NCBI GenBank assembly: GCA_016179765.1
Contig: JACPCL010000030.1
Span: forward strand, 41,710 to 105,709
DNA length: 64,000 nt
Direction: 5' to 3'
DNA from: Chloroflexota bacterium
GTDB taxonomy: Bacteria > Chloroflexota > Dehalococcoidia > Lucifugimonadales > JACPCL1
A program made the translations under genes and the position numbers. Shown here piece after piece: positions 45,238 through 53,689 of the stretch (position 1 is the stretch's first letter; each line of letters opens with the position of its first letter). The notes beneath the pieces are model-generated. The model was not told the DNA's origin, searched no databases, and worked only from the letters and a program-made list of their open reading frames with translations.

Positions 45238-45459
45238 TCACCCCTTGACCTTCTCCGCCAAAAAGTTCTCCACACTCACTTTGAGCACGTTCTCCAAGCC
45301 AAACCGCTTGCTGGCGTCCAGCACCTCAAGCCCAATGATGTGCCCCTCGCCGTCCATGTCTACCGTTACTCCCTCTTCTATGTCCACGTTGTCGGCGGGA
45401 TGCTCTTCCCGGAATTGGATGTAGAGGGCATCGGCCTCCTGGTCATATTCAATCTTCAT
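45238..45459 (-). CDS. DUF2283 family protein (antitoxin-like)
   Basis: A 73-residue protein: MKIEYDQEADALYIQF, VDIEEGVTVDMDGEGHIIGLEVLDASKRFG. DUF2283 proteins are usually coded right after a DUF4258 gene and are considered possible antitoxins; this has little experimental support. The DUF4258 partner upstream (45491-45711) is frameshifted. A second complete pair lies at 56511-56981. Confidence 0.85.
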   Translation of the reverse strand: MKIEYDQEADALYIQFREEHPADNVDIEEGVTVDMDGEGHIIGLEVLDASKRFGLENVLKVSVENFLAEKVKG

Positions 45460-45490
45460 GGTGCCATCCTCCTGGGCAACCTTGACTTCC

Positions 45491-45711
45491 TTACCCCGTT
45501 ACTACCACCAGCCTCCCCGAATCTTCTCTCACGTCACGCGGAGCACACCAGCCGGCTCTTCCTTCCACGAATGAGTCTTGCCACCAGTCGCTGGCTCTAC
45601 AATATCTGGCTCCTCAAGACAAGTCCGCACATCCTGCTCGCCGAGCCTGTGCCATCGCATCCTATTTCTGGCGTGACGGGTTAAGCGTATAGACCTGCGG
45701 TTGGTCATCAC
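45491..45711 (-). pseudogene. DUF4258 toxin-like gene, frameshifted
   Basis: From GTG 45711 or ATG 45708: RLTRHARNRMRWHRLGEQDV, then PDIVEPATGGKTHSWKEE and LRVT before a premature TGA at 45529. The missing end REDSGRLVVVTG continues in another frame to 45491, so one base was lost. The intact homologue at 56511 reads VRVTYIEEEQGYVIITV at the same place. With the DUF2283 gene downstream it would have formed a toxin-antitoxin-like pair. Confidence 0.7.
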
Positions 45712-45876
45712 ATTTGCTCGCCATCATTCTACACGCTGTCATTTCATCCCCGCCACCTCCCTCCGCATTCGCCCGCGCCCCCGCTACCTTGTCGGCGCCA
45801 ACCCTTTCGCAAAACCGCCTTTGAACGCCCAGGCATCAGACACGTTGGGATCGCCACAGCACACAAATCGCCCCTT

Positions 45877-45910
45877 CACCTTTGGGGAAGCGGCAAGGGG
45901 TTAGGTCGGC
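45877..45910. repeat. Post-stop-type palindrome remnant
   Basis: CCCCTTCACC-ttt-GGGGAAGCGG with tail AAGGGGTTAGGTC, near the trxA terminator. The rest of the 45712-45922 gap holds no gene. Confidence 0.5.
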
Positions 45911-45922
45911 TCCCCCCCTCCC

Positions 45923-45964
45923 AAAAAAAACAGAAGCGCCCGCTCTTGTAGGAGCGGGCGCTTC
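45923..45964 (-). terminator. Rho-independent terminator of trxA
   Basis: Minus strand: GAAGCGCCCGCTC, loop of 6, GAGCGGGCGCTTC, then TG and T8. A 13-bp perfect stem 16 bases after the trxA stop. Confidence 0.93.
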
Positions 45965-45980
45965 AAGGGGTCGGAACGGA

Positions 45981-46307
45981 TTAGGCGATGGCGCTCTCCA
46001 GCCGCTTCTTCAGCACCGATTTCGGCACCGCGCCGATGACCTGGTCCACGGGTTTGCCGTTCTTAAAGACCAGCAGCGTCGGAATGCTGCGAATGCCGTA
46101 CTTGATGGACGTCTCCGGGCTGACGTCCACGTCCACCTTGGTGAAGGCAATCTTGCCGTCGTACTCCGTAGACAGCTCCTCCACTATGGGTGCGATCATG
46201 CGACACGGGGCGCACCATTCAGCCCAGAAGTCCACCAGCACGGGCGTCTTGGACTTCAGTACCTTCTCCTCAAAATCCGTGTCCGTTACCGCTACAGGGT
46301 GTGCCAT
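45981..46307 (-). CDS. trxA: Thioredoxin
   Basis: A 108-residue cytoplasmic disulfide reductase. The redox motif is WCAPC (Cys32, Cys35) instead of the usual WCGPC; Ala replaces Gly, as in some actinobacterial and Chloroflexi thioredoxins. The cis-proline is in IRSIPTLLVF. AGGAG precedes the ATG and a strong terminator follows, so it is probably transcribed alone. Confidence 0.95.
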   Translation of the reverse strand: MAHPVAVTDTDFEEKVLKSKTPVLVDFWAEWCAPCRMIAPIVEELSTEYDGKIAFTKVDVDVSPETSIKYGIRSIPTLLVFKNGKPVDQVIGAVPKSVLKKRLESAIA

Positions 46308-46541
46308 TCAACTCCTCCAGCTTTCCTCAAAGGGTTTCTACTAGCTTAGATGCGGGCATGGCTCAAAGGATGCGCCGCCCGCTGGTCACACCCGCCCAGT
46401 GTACCCTGCCCCAGGACAACCGTCAAAGAGCAGGAGTCACCCTCCCTCCCAGAGGCCAAAAACAGAAGCAAGACCACCGGGACACGCCGCAGCGGCCTTG
46501 CTCCTTCCAATCCTAGGGGAACCATGTGTCTGATGTATGCG

Positions 46542-46615
46542 ACTCTGTAGGGGCGGAGAGGGAGCCTCCTTTGGAGGCTCCTTGAGAGACAGAGGATACC
46601 TCGCCCCTACAGAGT
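46542..46615. repeat. Nested inverted repeat
   Basis: Outer arms ACTCTGTAGGGGCG and CGCCCCTACAGAGT (14 bp), inner hairpin GGAGCCTCC-ttt-GGAGGCTCC. It lies in the 327-base gap between trxA and the HMGL gene, just after the latter's stop. No gene is seen in the gap. Confidence 0.7.
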
Positions 46616-46634
46616 GCTTGCCTCTTACCTTCCC

Positions 46635-47834
46635 TTACCCCTTCTTGTGGGTCGGCTTGGGGAACCAAGACTCCGTCCAGGGCCAGTTACCGTTTGGCTC
46701 GTAGGCCGGCAGCCCCTTCTCAATCCGGTCCCGATATGGGCTGGCGATCGGCTCCCGCCACGGATACACGGCCCCTTCGTAGGCCTTGGGGCCTACCTTG
46801 AAGTGCCTCACCTGCTCCAACGTCTCCACAAAGGGGGCGTTCATGTTGAACAGCTTGTCCAGCGTCTTCGGGCGGGGTCCAGCACGGGAGACGTGCCCCC
46901 AGAGCTGGCGGCCCAGAATCTCCTCCGCCATCCACACGGTATCTATGAGCTTGTCCAGGTCCACCCCAGTGTCAATGCCCATGTCCTCCATCATGTGGAT
47001 GGTGTCCTCCGTGGGGGCCATGCCCGTGGCGCGGCCGTTGCCGCAGTAGGGGCAGCCGCCAAAGCCGCCAATGGTGCCGTCCAGGCGAAGGTCGTCCTCA
47101 GGGCCAAGGGCCGTGATATGGGCGTAATGGGACGTGACAGCCATACCGCGGCTGTTGTGGTAGTGGCCGCTCCAGTGGGTGACCTCCGGCCACTTCTCCT
47201 TGACCCGGTACACAATCTCCGCCACCTTCGCCGGATGGCACCAGCCCATGGGGTCGCCAATGGAGCACTGCGTCACCTTGATGCCGGCATCGGCCCACAG
47301 GGCGTGCTGGTGCTCCAGCATGGACAGGTACTGGTCCACGGTGAACTCGCCCAGGAAGTTGGAGCCCATGGACGCGTTAGCGCCCATGGAGGCTTCCTTG
47401 ACACCCCGCTCCATGGCAGTGGCGATAGTCTTGGCCCAGCCGGACATCTCGTCCATCTGGGAGCGGTTGGTGTTGCGACGGATAAACACGTCGCACATAT
47501 GCACGCCCAGGCCGGGACGACCCTCGCCCCGCTCAATGGTCAGCGGCGGCGAGTACTCCCTGGCGCGCTCCACGCCGCGCTCGTTCAAAGCCAGCGCGGT
47601 GTAGACGACGCCGGGCTTGGGCTTGAACTTGGACATCAACTCATCCATGCGGGCCATCTGGGGCGTATAGCGGGGACTCACAAAGGAGCCTACCACCATG
47701 CGCTTGAGGCCCGTCTCTCCTAAGGCGTCCAACAACCGTATCTTATCGTCTACGGAGATGTTGGCGTCCTCTATCTGCATCCCCTCCCGCATCCCCTCCT
47801 CAGTGTAGGTGACCCTTGGGTACTTTCCGGGCAT
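46635..47834 (-). CDS. HMG-CoA lyase/pyruvate carboxyltransferase-like (DRE-TIM) protein
   Basis: A 399-residue TIM-barrel enzyme of the HMGL-like family. EGMREGMQIEDANISVDDKIRLLDALGETG near the start is the DRE-type motif with Arg and Glu; HYHNSRGMAVTSHYAH and DGTIGGFGGCPYCGNGRATG give the metal His and the Cys-containing loop typical of lyases. It would cleave or form a C-C bond next to an acyl-CoA or 2-oxo acid; substrate unknown. Promoter-like TTGACT-16-TATGGT 195 bases upstream. Confidence 0.86.
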   Translation of the reverse strand: MPGKYPRVTYTEEGMREGMQIEDANISVDDKIRLLDALGETGLKRMVVGSFVSPRYTPQMARMDELMSKFKPKPGVVYTALALNERGVERAREYSPPLTIERGEGRPGLGVHMCDVFIRRNTNRSQMDEMSGWAKTIATAMERGVKEASMGANASMGSNFLGEFTVDQYLSMLEHQHALWADAGIKVTQCSIGDPMGWCHPAKVAEIVYRVKEKWPEVTHWSGHYHNSRGMAVTSHYAHITALGPEDDLRLDGTIGGFGGCPYCGNGRATGMAPTEDTIHMMEDMGIDTGVDLDKLIDTVWMAEEILGRQLWGHVSRAGPRPKTLDKLFNMNAPFVETLEQVRHFKVGPKAYEGAVYPWREPIASPYRDRIEKGLPAYEPNGNWPWTESWFPKPTHKKG

Positions 47835-48029
47835 TTGTCCTCCTTTCTGGCCTTCGGCGCTCCCGACACGAATCGGGATCCTTGCCTTAAGAGCCGGAAC
47901 ACCCTGGCGAGGTATCCACTTCGCCCCATTGCCTCAGGCGGGCCTTCGGCTCACGCCCCTTGAAGAGATTTGAGACGTGCCCCTTGCCCTGCCTGTGTTA
48001 GGCCGTAGCAAGCTCCCACGAGCGTCTAT

Positions 48030-48057
48030 ACCATACCTCAAGTCCCAGGAAAGTCAA
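48030..48057 (-). promoter_or_regulatory. Possible promoter of the HMGL-like gene
   Basis: Minus strand TTGACT (48052-48057), 16 bases, TATGGT (48030-48035). It leaves a leader of about 190 bases with no recognised riboswitch. Confidence 0.45.
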
Positions 48058-48115
48058 GCATTTTTTCGTAGGGTTCCGTTTGCCTTCGGTTGACGGCACC
48101 GCAGCCTTCACTAAC

Positions 48116-48326
48116 AGGGTGCTGAAAAAGGGTTGTCCAGAGGGGCACAGCCCCTTTAACGGGGGTCTGGGGCCTGTCCTTGAGTCCACCGAAGGCGGAC
48201 GAAGGAGTGTCCCCCAGATACAAATCTATCCGCCGCAGGCGGATACCTTGAACCCCCTTGGAGAGGGAAGCCCCTCTGGGGCTTCCTTGAAGGACGAGGG
48301 GGTTTGAAGGTGTTTTTCAGCAGCCT
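48116..48326. mobile_element. MITE-like element, copy 2 (211 bp)
   Basis: Terminal repeats AGGGTGCTGAAAAA (48116-48129) and the complement of AGGCTGCTGAAAAA (48313-48326). It shares AGAGGGAAGCCCCTCTGGGG and CCCCCAGATACAAAT with copy 1, and contains two extra insertions (about 48173-48207 with CGAAGGCGGACGAAGG, and 48226-48256 with CCGCCGCAGGCGG). It ends one base before the HNH gene stop codon. Confidence 0.72.
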
Positions 48327-48327
48327 G

Positions 48328-48846
48328 CTAATCTATCCAGGGCATGAACGGACGCCACTCCTCCTGCACAGGCCGGCGCAGGAAAATATAGTAGGGGTTG
48401 GGACGTGGGGCGCGCGGCTCTTTCAGCAGCTTCACCCCCGCCTCTTTCAGCGTGCGGCTGGCCTTCCTGTGGTTGCACGGGATGCAGGCGGCCACCACGT
48501 TGTCCCAGGTGTGCGTACCGCCCCGGACGCGCGGCACCACGTGGTCCAGGGTCAGGTCTCGCCCAGTCTTACCGCAGTACTGGCAGGTGTAGCTGTCACG
48601 GATGAAGACGTCGCGGCGGGAGAGGCGGCGCTGCAGGAGAGGTCGCTTGACCATCTGCACCAGGCGTATCACCGAGGGCGCGGGTATGACCAGGCGCGGC
48701 GTGCGCACCTCACCATTGCCGTTGATCAGCATCTCCGCCTTGCCACGGTCAATCAGTACCACCGCCCTGCGGACGTGGCACACGTTGATTGGTTCATAGT
48801 TCTGGTTCAGCACCAGCACCGGTGCGCCGATGGTGTAAGGCCCCAT
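48328..48846 (-). CDS. HNH endonuclease
   Basis: A 172-residue protein with an HNH nuclease domain: RDSYTCQYCGK, LTLDHVVPRVRGG (the HH/DH pair) and AACIPCNHRKASR, with two CxxC zinc pairs. The N-terminal VLNQNYEPINVCHVRRAVVLI is shared by a widespread conserved group of HNH proteins found near housekeeping genes, not typical phage enzymes. A good promoter is upstream and copy 2 of the MITE-like element touches its 3' end. Confidence 0.88.
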   Translation of the reverse strand: MGPYTIGAPVLVLNQNYEPINVCHVRRAVVLIDRGKAEMLINGNGEVRTPRLVIPAPSVIRLVQMVKRPLLQRRLSRRDVFIRDSYTCQYCGKTGRDLTLDHVVPRVRGGTHTWDNVVAACIPCNHRKASRTLKEAGVKLLKEPRAPRPNPYYIFLRRPVQEEWRPFMPWID

Positions 48847-48890
48847 GAGACTACCTGCCTGCGCCAGCCTGCCTCTCTGTCATTGCTGCT

Positions 48891-48919
48891 AGGATACGAG
48901 CCGTTTCGCCCGATGTCCA
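48891..48919 (-). promoter_or_regulatory. Promoter of the HNH gene
   Basis: Minus strand TGGACA (48914-48919), 17 bases, TATCCT (48891-48896). Confidence 0.55.
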
Positions 48920-49081
48920 GTGGCCTCCCTCCTCATCCTCATCGCCGATTCCACCCGTGTCCTGTTCCCGAAAAAGAACCAAGCTGTCATTGCGAAGAGG
49001 CAGCAGCCGACAAAGCAATGACAATTCGGAAAAGTATTTCAGCTACAGGACACTAGATGAAGAGTGAGACATCGCCTTCTG

Positions 49082-49675
49082 TTATGTGCCTTGCCCTGAT
49101 ACCTGTATCAGTCGGTCTATCTCGTCAAGTGCCGCGCGAAAGTCGCCAGGCACGAGGCCAAAGGCGTTGGCGGGAATGGAGTCCGTCGTCTCTATGAAGA
49201 TGGGAACCAGAGTAGAGGCTACCATAGCACCTTGCAGCCCCTTGCGCGCGCCCACCATCTCTACAAGAACGCCCGCGCCACCCCCTTTGGGCAGGTCCAC
49301 CGAGAGGCGCGCCAGACCCAAGACAACGGCCCCACCAAGGGCAAACCCAAACACGACGCCCACCAGGATAGACCCTAACGTGTCCACCCAGCCCAGAAAC
49401 ACTAGGGACATCGCCTTCTTCACAATGGTTTTAGCAATCTGGGCGGCAACAAACAGCCCCACCACTATCACCACGTACCCCAGCACCGTCGCCACCGTCT
49501 CGCTTGTCCCCTGCTCCAGTATCCAGCCGGCAATGGCCTGGCTGAAGTTGGCGGCCACCCATATGCCTACAAAGATGCCGATGACGTTGAAAATGGCGCC
49601 CAGAAACCCCATCTTCCACCCAACCAGCGCGCCGATGCCCGCCACGATGATAATGACTATGTCTACCCAGTTCAT
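49082..49675 (-). CDS. CvpA family membrane protein
   Basis: A 197-residue protein with four predicted transmembrane helices in the first 125 residues (VDIVIIIVAGIGALVGWKMG, then GIFVGIWVAANFSQAIAGWI). CvpA was first linked to colicin V production and later to envelope integrity. The C-terminal part is soluble. Downstream of lon on the same strand; a long unique hairpin lies between them. Confidence 0.82.
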   Translation of the reverse strand: MNWVDIVIIIVAGIGALVGWKMGFLGAIFNVIGIFVGIWVAANFSQAIAGWILEQGTSETVATVLGYVVIVVGLFVAAQIAKTIVKKAMSLVFLGWVDTLGSILVGVVFGFALGGAVVLGLARLSVDLPKGGGAGVLVEMVGARKGLQGAMVASTLVPIFIETTDSIPANAFGLVPGDFRAALDEIDRLIQVSGQGT

Positions 49676-49689
49676 AGAGCCTCCTCTTT

Positions 49690-49833
49690 TTGACCCCTCT
49701 CCATATCTCCCTCTCCTTTCCGGAGGAGAGAAAAGTTAATTGCTCGTAGGAATCTGGGTGCTGCGAAGCAGCACCCAGATTCCTACAGCCTTTCCTCCCC
49801 CTTCCCCTCCAGGAAGGGGACCAAGGGAGTTAG
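49690..49833. repeat. Composite repeat enclosing a locus-unique hairpin
   Basis: Perfect arms of 19 bp (49746-49764, 49768-49786) with loop gaa, flanked by CTCTCC-tttcc-GGAGGAGAG on one side and CCCCCTTCCCC-tcca-GGAAGGGG with tail GGGAGTTAGGTT on the other; the tail touches the lon stop. Confidence 0.8.
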
Positions 49834-49835
49834 GT

Positions 49836-52172
49836 TTACCTTAGCGCAACCTGCAGCACGCTGTCCATATCCTTTACATAGATAAACTGAATGTCCCTCC
49901 GCACGTTCGCGGGTATGTCTGCCACATCCTTCCGGTTGTCCGTAGGCAGCACAAACACCTTAATCCCGGCGCGGTGAGCAGCCAGCACCTTCTCTTTGAT
50001 GCCGCCAACTGGCAGCACCTTGCCCCGCAGCGTAATCTCTCCGGTCATCGCCACCTCTTTGCGCACGGGCTTACGCGTCAGCGCCGAGGCCAGCGCGGTG
50101 GTCAGGGCCGCCCCTGCGGAAGGCCCGTCCTTGGGCGTTGCCCCAGCGGGGATGTGGATGTGGATATCCTGCCTGCCAAACCCCCCTTCCTTGAGGCTCC
50201 AGGCCTCGGACATGGCCCGGCAGTAACTGACGGCGGCCTGAGCCGACTCCTTCATCACATCACCGAGCTGCCCCGTCAGCAGCAGGTTACCCCTTCCCTT
50301 CAGCAGAGCCACCTCTACGGAGAGCACGTCGCCACCGGTAGGCGTGTAGGCCACGCCTGTGGCCACGCCAATCTCGTCCTGCTCCTCCGCTGCACCCCAG
50401 CTGAACCGGGGCGCACCCAGGTGCTTCTGCACCGACTGCGGCACCACCAGGGCCGAGGCATTCTTGCCTTCGGCAATCTTGCGGGCCACCTTCCGGCAGA
50501 TGGTGCCAATCTCTCGCTCCAGGTTGCGGACCCCTGCCTCCCGCGTGTACTCCCGGATAATCCTGCGAATGGCGTTGGGAGAGAAGTGGAGCTGCTCCAC
50601 CTTCAAAGCGTGCTCCTCCAACTGCTTGGGCGCCAGGAAGCGGAGGGCAATCTCCAGCTTCTCATCCTCCGTATAGCCGGGTAGCTCTATCACCTCCATG
50701 CGGTCCCGCAACGCCGGCAGAACGGGGTCAAGAATATTGGCAGTCGTAATAAACATCACCTGGGAAAGGTTATAGGGGACCTCCAGGTAGTGGTCGCTGA
50801 AGGAGTGGTTCTGCTCCGGGTCCAGCACCTCTAGCAGCGCCGACGATGGGTCGCCACGAAAGTCCGTGCCCACCTTGTCAATCTCGTCCAGCATGAAGAC
50901 CGGATTGACGGTGCCGGCGCGGCGCATGGTCTGGATGATGCGGCCGGGCATGGCGCCTACGTACGTGCGACGATGGCCCCGGATTTCCGCCTCGTCCCGA
51001 ATGCCGCCCAGGCTGACCCGGATGAAGCGGCGGCCCATAGCCTCGGCGATGGAGCGTCCCAGGCTGGTCTTGCCCACGCCCGGGGCGCCCACAAAGCACA
51101 GGATGGGACTGCGCAGCTTCCCCTCTGAAAGCTTGCGCACCGCCAGGTACTCCAGGATACGCTCCTTCACCTTCTTCAGGCCGTAGTGGTGCTTGTCCAG
51201 AAGGCGCGCCGCCTGGGAGATGTCCAGATTGTCATCAGTCCGGGTCGTCCAGGGCAGCTCCGTCAGCCACTCCACGTAGCCCCTGATGACGCCGCTCTCT
51301 GGCGAGGCCGGCGGCGTGCGCTCCAGCCGCTGCAACTCCTCGTTCGCCTTCTTGGCCGCCTCCTCAGGCATCCCGGAGGCCTCTATCTTGCTCCTCAGAT
51401 TCTCCAAGTCCTGCGCCTGGGGGTCAATCTCGTGCAACTCTCGCTGGATGGCCCGCATCTGCTCCCGCAGCACGTACTCTCGCTGGGACTTGTCCATGGT
51501 CTCCCGCACCTGCGAGTCAATCTGATTCTGCAACTCCAGAAGCTCCACCTCCCGCGCCAACTGCTGGCTGACGGCAGAGAGGCGCTCCACCGGGTCCAGC
51601 ACCTCCATCAGCTTCTGGCGCTCCGGCATCTCCAGGTTCAGCGTGGAGCAGACGATGTCCGCCAGCCAGCCAGGGGTCTCGGCGCTCATAGCTCCCACGT
51701 ACACATCCCAGGACAGTGTGGGAGAAAGCTGCACACACTTCTCAAACATGGCCAGAACGGAGCGCATGGTCGCCTGGGCATGCAGCGAGTCCGCTACCGG
51801 CTCCTCCAGCACCTCCACCCTCGCCCGGTGCCACGGCTCCGTCTGGGTCACCTCCAGGATGCGGACGCGGCTCTCCCCCTGGAGCCACACAGTGGCCGAG
51901 CCATCGGGCAGCTTGAGCATGCGCCCCACCACCGCCAGGGTGCCAATGGGGTAGATGTCCTGTATGGTAAAGTCCCGGCTCTGCGCGTTGGCGCGGCCCA
52001 CCACCAGAATACGCCTGTCGCCAGCAACCGCCTCCTCAATGGCGCTCTGGAAAGCAGGGCGCACCACCAGCATCTGGGTCATCAGGCGTGGGTAGACCAG
52101 CGAGTCGCGGCGCGGGAGTAGGGGCAGCTCTACCACCTTAGGAATCGCTTTGGCCTCAACCTTTGTCGTCAA
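49836..52172 (-). CDS. lon: ATP-dependent protease Lon
   Basis: A 778-residue serine protease with LonN, AAA+ and protease domains. Walker [12 protein letters not shown] near 361-371, Walker [11 protein letters not shown] near 425, and the Ser-Lys dyad: DGPSAGAAL near 683-691 with [14 protein letters not shown] near 720. It degrades misfolded and regulatory proteins in the cytoplasm. The only sensible start is TTG 52172. Post-stop palindrome and long hairpin follow. Full length. Confidence 0.97.
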   Translation of the reverse strand: MTTKVEAKAIPKVVELPLLPRRDSLVYPRLMTQMLVVRPAFQSAIEEAVAGDRRILVVGRANAQSRDFTIQDIYPIGTLAVVGRMLKLPDGSATVWLQGESRVRILEVTQTEPWHRARVEVLEEPVADSLHAQATMRSVLAMFEKCVQLSPTLSWDVYVGAMSAETPGWLADIVCSTLNLEMPERQKLMEVLDPVERLSAVSQQLAREVELLELQNQIDSQVRETMDKSQREYVLREQMRAIQRELHEIDPQAQDLENLRSKIEASGMPEEAAKKANEELQRLERTPPASPESGVIRGYVEWLTELPWTTRTDDNLDISQAARLLDKHHYGLKKVKERILEYLAVRKLSEGKLRSPILCFVGAPGVGKTSLGRSIAEAMGRRFIRVSLGGIRDEAEIRGHRRTYVGAMPGRIIQTMRRAGTVNPVFMLDEIDKVGTDFRGDPSSALLEVLDPEQNHSFSDHYLEVPYNLSQVMFITTANILDPVLPALRDRMEVIELPGYTEDEKLEIALRFLAPKQLEEHALKVEQLHFSPNAIRRIIREYTREAGVRNLEREIGTICRKVARKIAEGKNASALVVPQSVQKHLGAPRFSWGAAEEQDEIGVATGVAYTPTGGDVLSVEVALLKGRGNLLLTGQLGDVMKESAQAAVSYCRAMSEAWSLKEGGFGRQDIHIHIPAGATPKDGPSAGAALTTALASALTRKPVRKEVAMTGEITLRGKVLPVGGIKEKVLAAHRAGIKVFVLPTDNRKDVADIPANVRRDIQFIYVKDMDSVLQVALR

Positions 52173-52304
52173 GAAAGACCACCTGCTTCACAGCGAAAAT
52201 AATGTGCCGACCTTCAGTTTACCATAGCCGAGATGAAGGGATAGTAGGCCTTTAGGGCAAAAGTAACAAGCCAACCTCTCCCTCTGTAGTCCCCTTCTCC
52301 CAAA

Positions 52305-52440
52305 AGGGGCGTTGCCTCAATAGTCAGGAGGGTGCAGGGAACGTCAGTTCCCGCTGTCCGCCTGCGGCGGATGGGGGTGTCCCCCAAATACAATTCATCC
52401 CCCTTCCTTCCTAGGGAAGGGGGATGAAGGGGGTGAGGTC
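52305..52440. repeat. 136-bp repeat, copy downstream of the PAP2 gene
   Basis: Nearly identical to 53145-53280 at an offset of exactly 840 bases. Contains AGGGGCGTTGCCTCAA, GGGAAC-gtca-GTTCCC, TCCGCCTGCGGCGGA, GGGGGTGTCCCCC and CCCCCTTCC-ttccta-GGGAAGGGGG, tail GGGGGTGAGGTC. The gap 52173-52304 has no gene. Confidence 0.85.
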
Positions 52441-52447
52441 AGTCACC

Positions 52448-53074
52448 TTACCCTAGCCTCCGGGCAAGCCACCTGTAGCCAGCGGCCAACGCCGCCACAG
52501 AGGGGATGCCATAAGCAAAGGCGCCCAGCACATCGCTGGGCCAGTGAGCCCCAAGGTACACCCTGGAGACTCCCGTCAGCACAATCAGCGCAACAAGGGC
52601 TGCCATCGCCGCCCAGCGCAGGGGAGCGCTGGGAATACGGGGCGCAAGCATCAACAGCACCAGACCCACAAACACCGTCATGTGGTAGGCGTGGGCGCTG
52701 GGGAACCCTCCGCCAGAACCCCTCTCCAGCACGTGCACCAACTCCTCCGTTGGCCTCCCACGGTCAACGAGCACTTTGGGGAGGCGCAAGGCCACGTCGG
52801 CGGCCAGCACCCCCAGGAACGCCACCGTTTCCGGCCACCTCCGCCATGCCGCAAGAGCTGCCGCGACTGCCAGCACGCTGCCGATGGCCAGCAGGTCATC
52901 GCTCAGAAATGAGACGGCCCCCATGAAAGCGTCCAGCCAGGGCGCAGCTACCGACTGGACAGCGTGGGATACGGCCACGTCCCCTGGAAGCGGCGTGACA
53001 AAGCTCACCCACAGGGTTAGCGCCGCCGCGATAACCAGGGAGACGACAACGGCTACCGGCGCCTTCCAGCTCAT
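52448..53074 (-). CDS. PAP2 family phosphatase
   Basis: A 208-residue membrane phosphatase, probably acting on lipid or undecaprenyl pyrophosphate. PAP2 motifs: KVLVDRGRP, GFPSAHAYHM and SRVYLGAHWPSDV. About six transmembrane helices. ATG 53074 begins the hydrophobic domain; a longer frame to 53233 would translate the 136-bp repeat. The gene lies exactly between two copies of that repeat. Confidence 0.87.
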   Translation of the reverse strand: MSWKAPVAVVVSLVIAAALTLWVSFVTPLPGDVAVSHAVQSVAAPWLDAFMGAVSFLSDDLLAIGSVLAVAAALAAWRRWPETVAFLGVLAADVALRLPKVLVDRGRPTEELVHVLERGSGGGFPSAHAYHMTVFVGLVLLMLAPRIPSAPLRWAAMAALVALIVLTGVSRVYLGAHWPSDVLGAFAYGIPSVAALAAGYRWLARRLG

Positions 53075-53144
53075 GGTTTTGGGAGTTCTTTCCTCGGTCT
53101 CATAACTTAGGAGAGGGGGACGTTTCTCTTCCCCCTTCCTTCCT

Positions 53145-53280
53145 AGGGGCGTTGCCTCAAAAGTCAGGAGGGTGCAGGGAACGTCAGTTCCCGCTGTCCG
53201 CCTGCGGCGGATGGGGGTGTCCCCCAAATACAATTCTTCCCCCTTCCTTCCTAGAGAAGGAGGATTGAGGGGGTTAGGTT
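53145..53280. repeat. 136-bp repeat, copy upstream of the PAP2 gene
   Basis: Same units as 52305-52440 with about ten base differences; tail GGGGGTTAGGTT lies 12 bases from the stop of the gene at 53293. Confidence 0.85.
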
Positions 53281-53292
53281 AAGGGTAAAGTG

Positions 53293-53685
53293 CTATTTCA
53301 GCCCCCGCTTAATCTCCGCAAGCTGCTGGATGGCCCGGTAGGCGTACTGGACATACTCGTGAGGCGCGAGCTCCAGCTCCTTGAGCTCCTCCACCTGGTC
53401 AGCATCGCCGTACTCCAGGGGGCCGTGGATGGTGTGCAGGACCAGCTCGTACAACAGCCCATCGGGGCCGACCACCACGCAGCCGCGGCCAGGGTCTTCC
53501 ATACTGCCCAGGTCAACCTCCACCGCTTGCAGTGTCTTGAGGCCCTGAAAGCCAGGAAATGGGTCCAGAGAGGTAGCCAGGGCCACCAGCACCTGGCGCA
53601 GCTCCTGGGCGGCCCGCTCTACAGCCGCCTCAGCCACAGCGGAGGCACGCCAGGGATCGGCCAGGTACGCTTGCTCCACGCTCAC
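53293..53685 (-). CDS. Unknown protein, downstream of the gene at 53690
   Basis: A 130-residue acidic, helical protein without recognised motif. It contains VDLGSMEDPGRGCVVVGPDG and a C-terminal HEYVQYAYRAIQQLAEIKRG. The start is uncertain: GTG 53685, just after the upstream stop, was preferred over TTG 53715. The tight spacing to the next gene suggests a shared mRNA and related function. Confidence 0.65.
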   Translation of the reverse strand: MSVEQAYLADPWRASAVAEAAVERAAQELRQVLVALATSLDPFPGFQGLKTLQAVEVDLGSMEDPGRGCVVVGPDGLLYELVLHTIHGPLEYGDADQVEELKELELAPHEYVQYAYRAIQQLAEIKRGLK

Positions 53686-53689
53686 ACCT

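Noticed and set aside
53075..53233. N-terminal extension of the PAP2 gene
   Set aside because: It is translated 136-bp repeat and intergenic DNA; the membrane domain starts at 53074.
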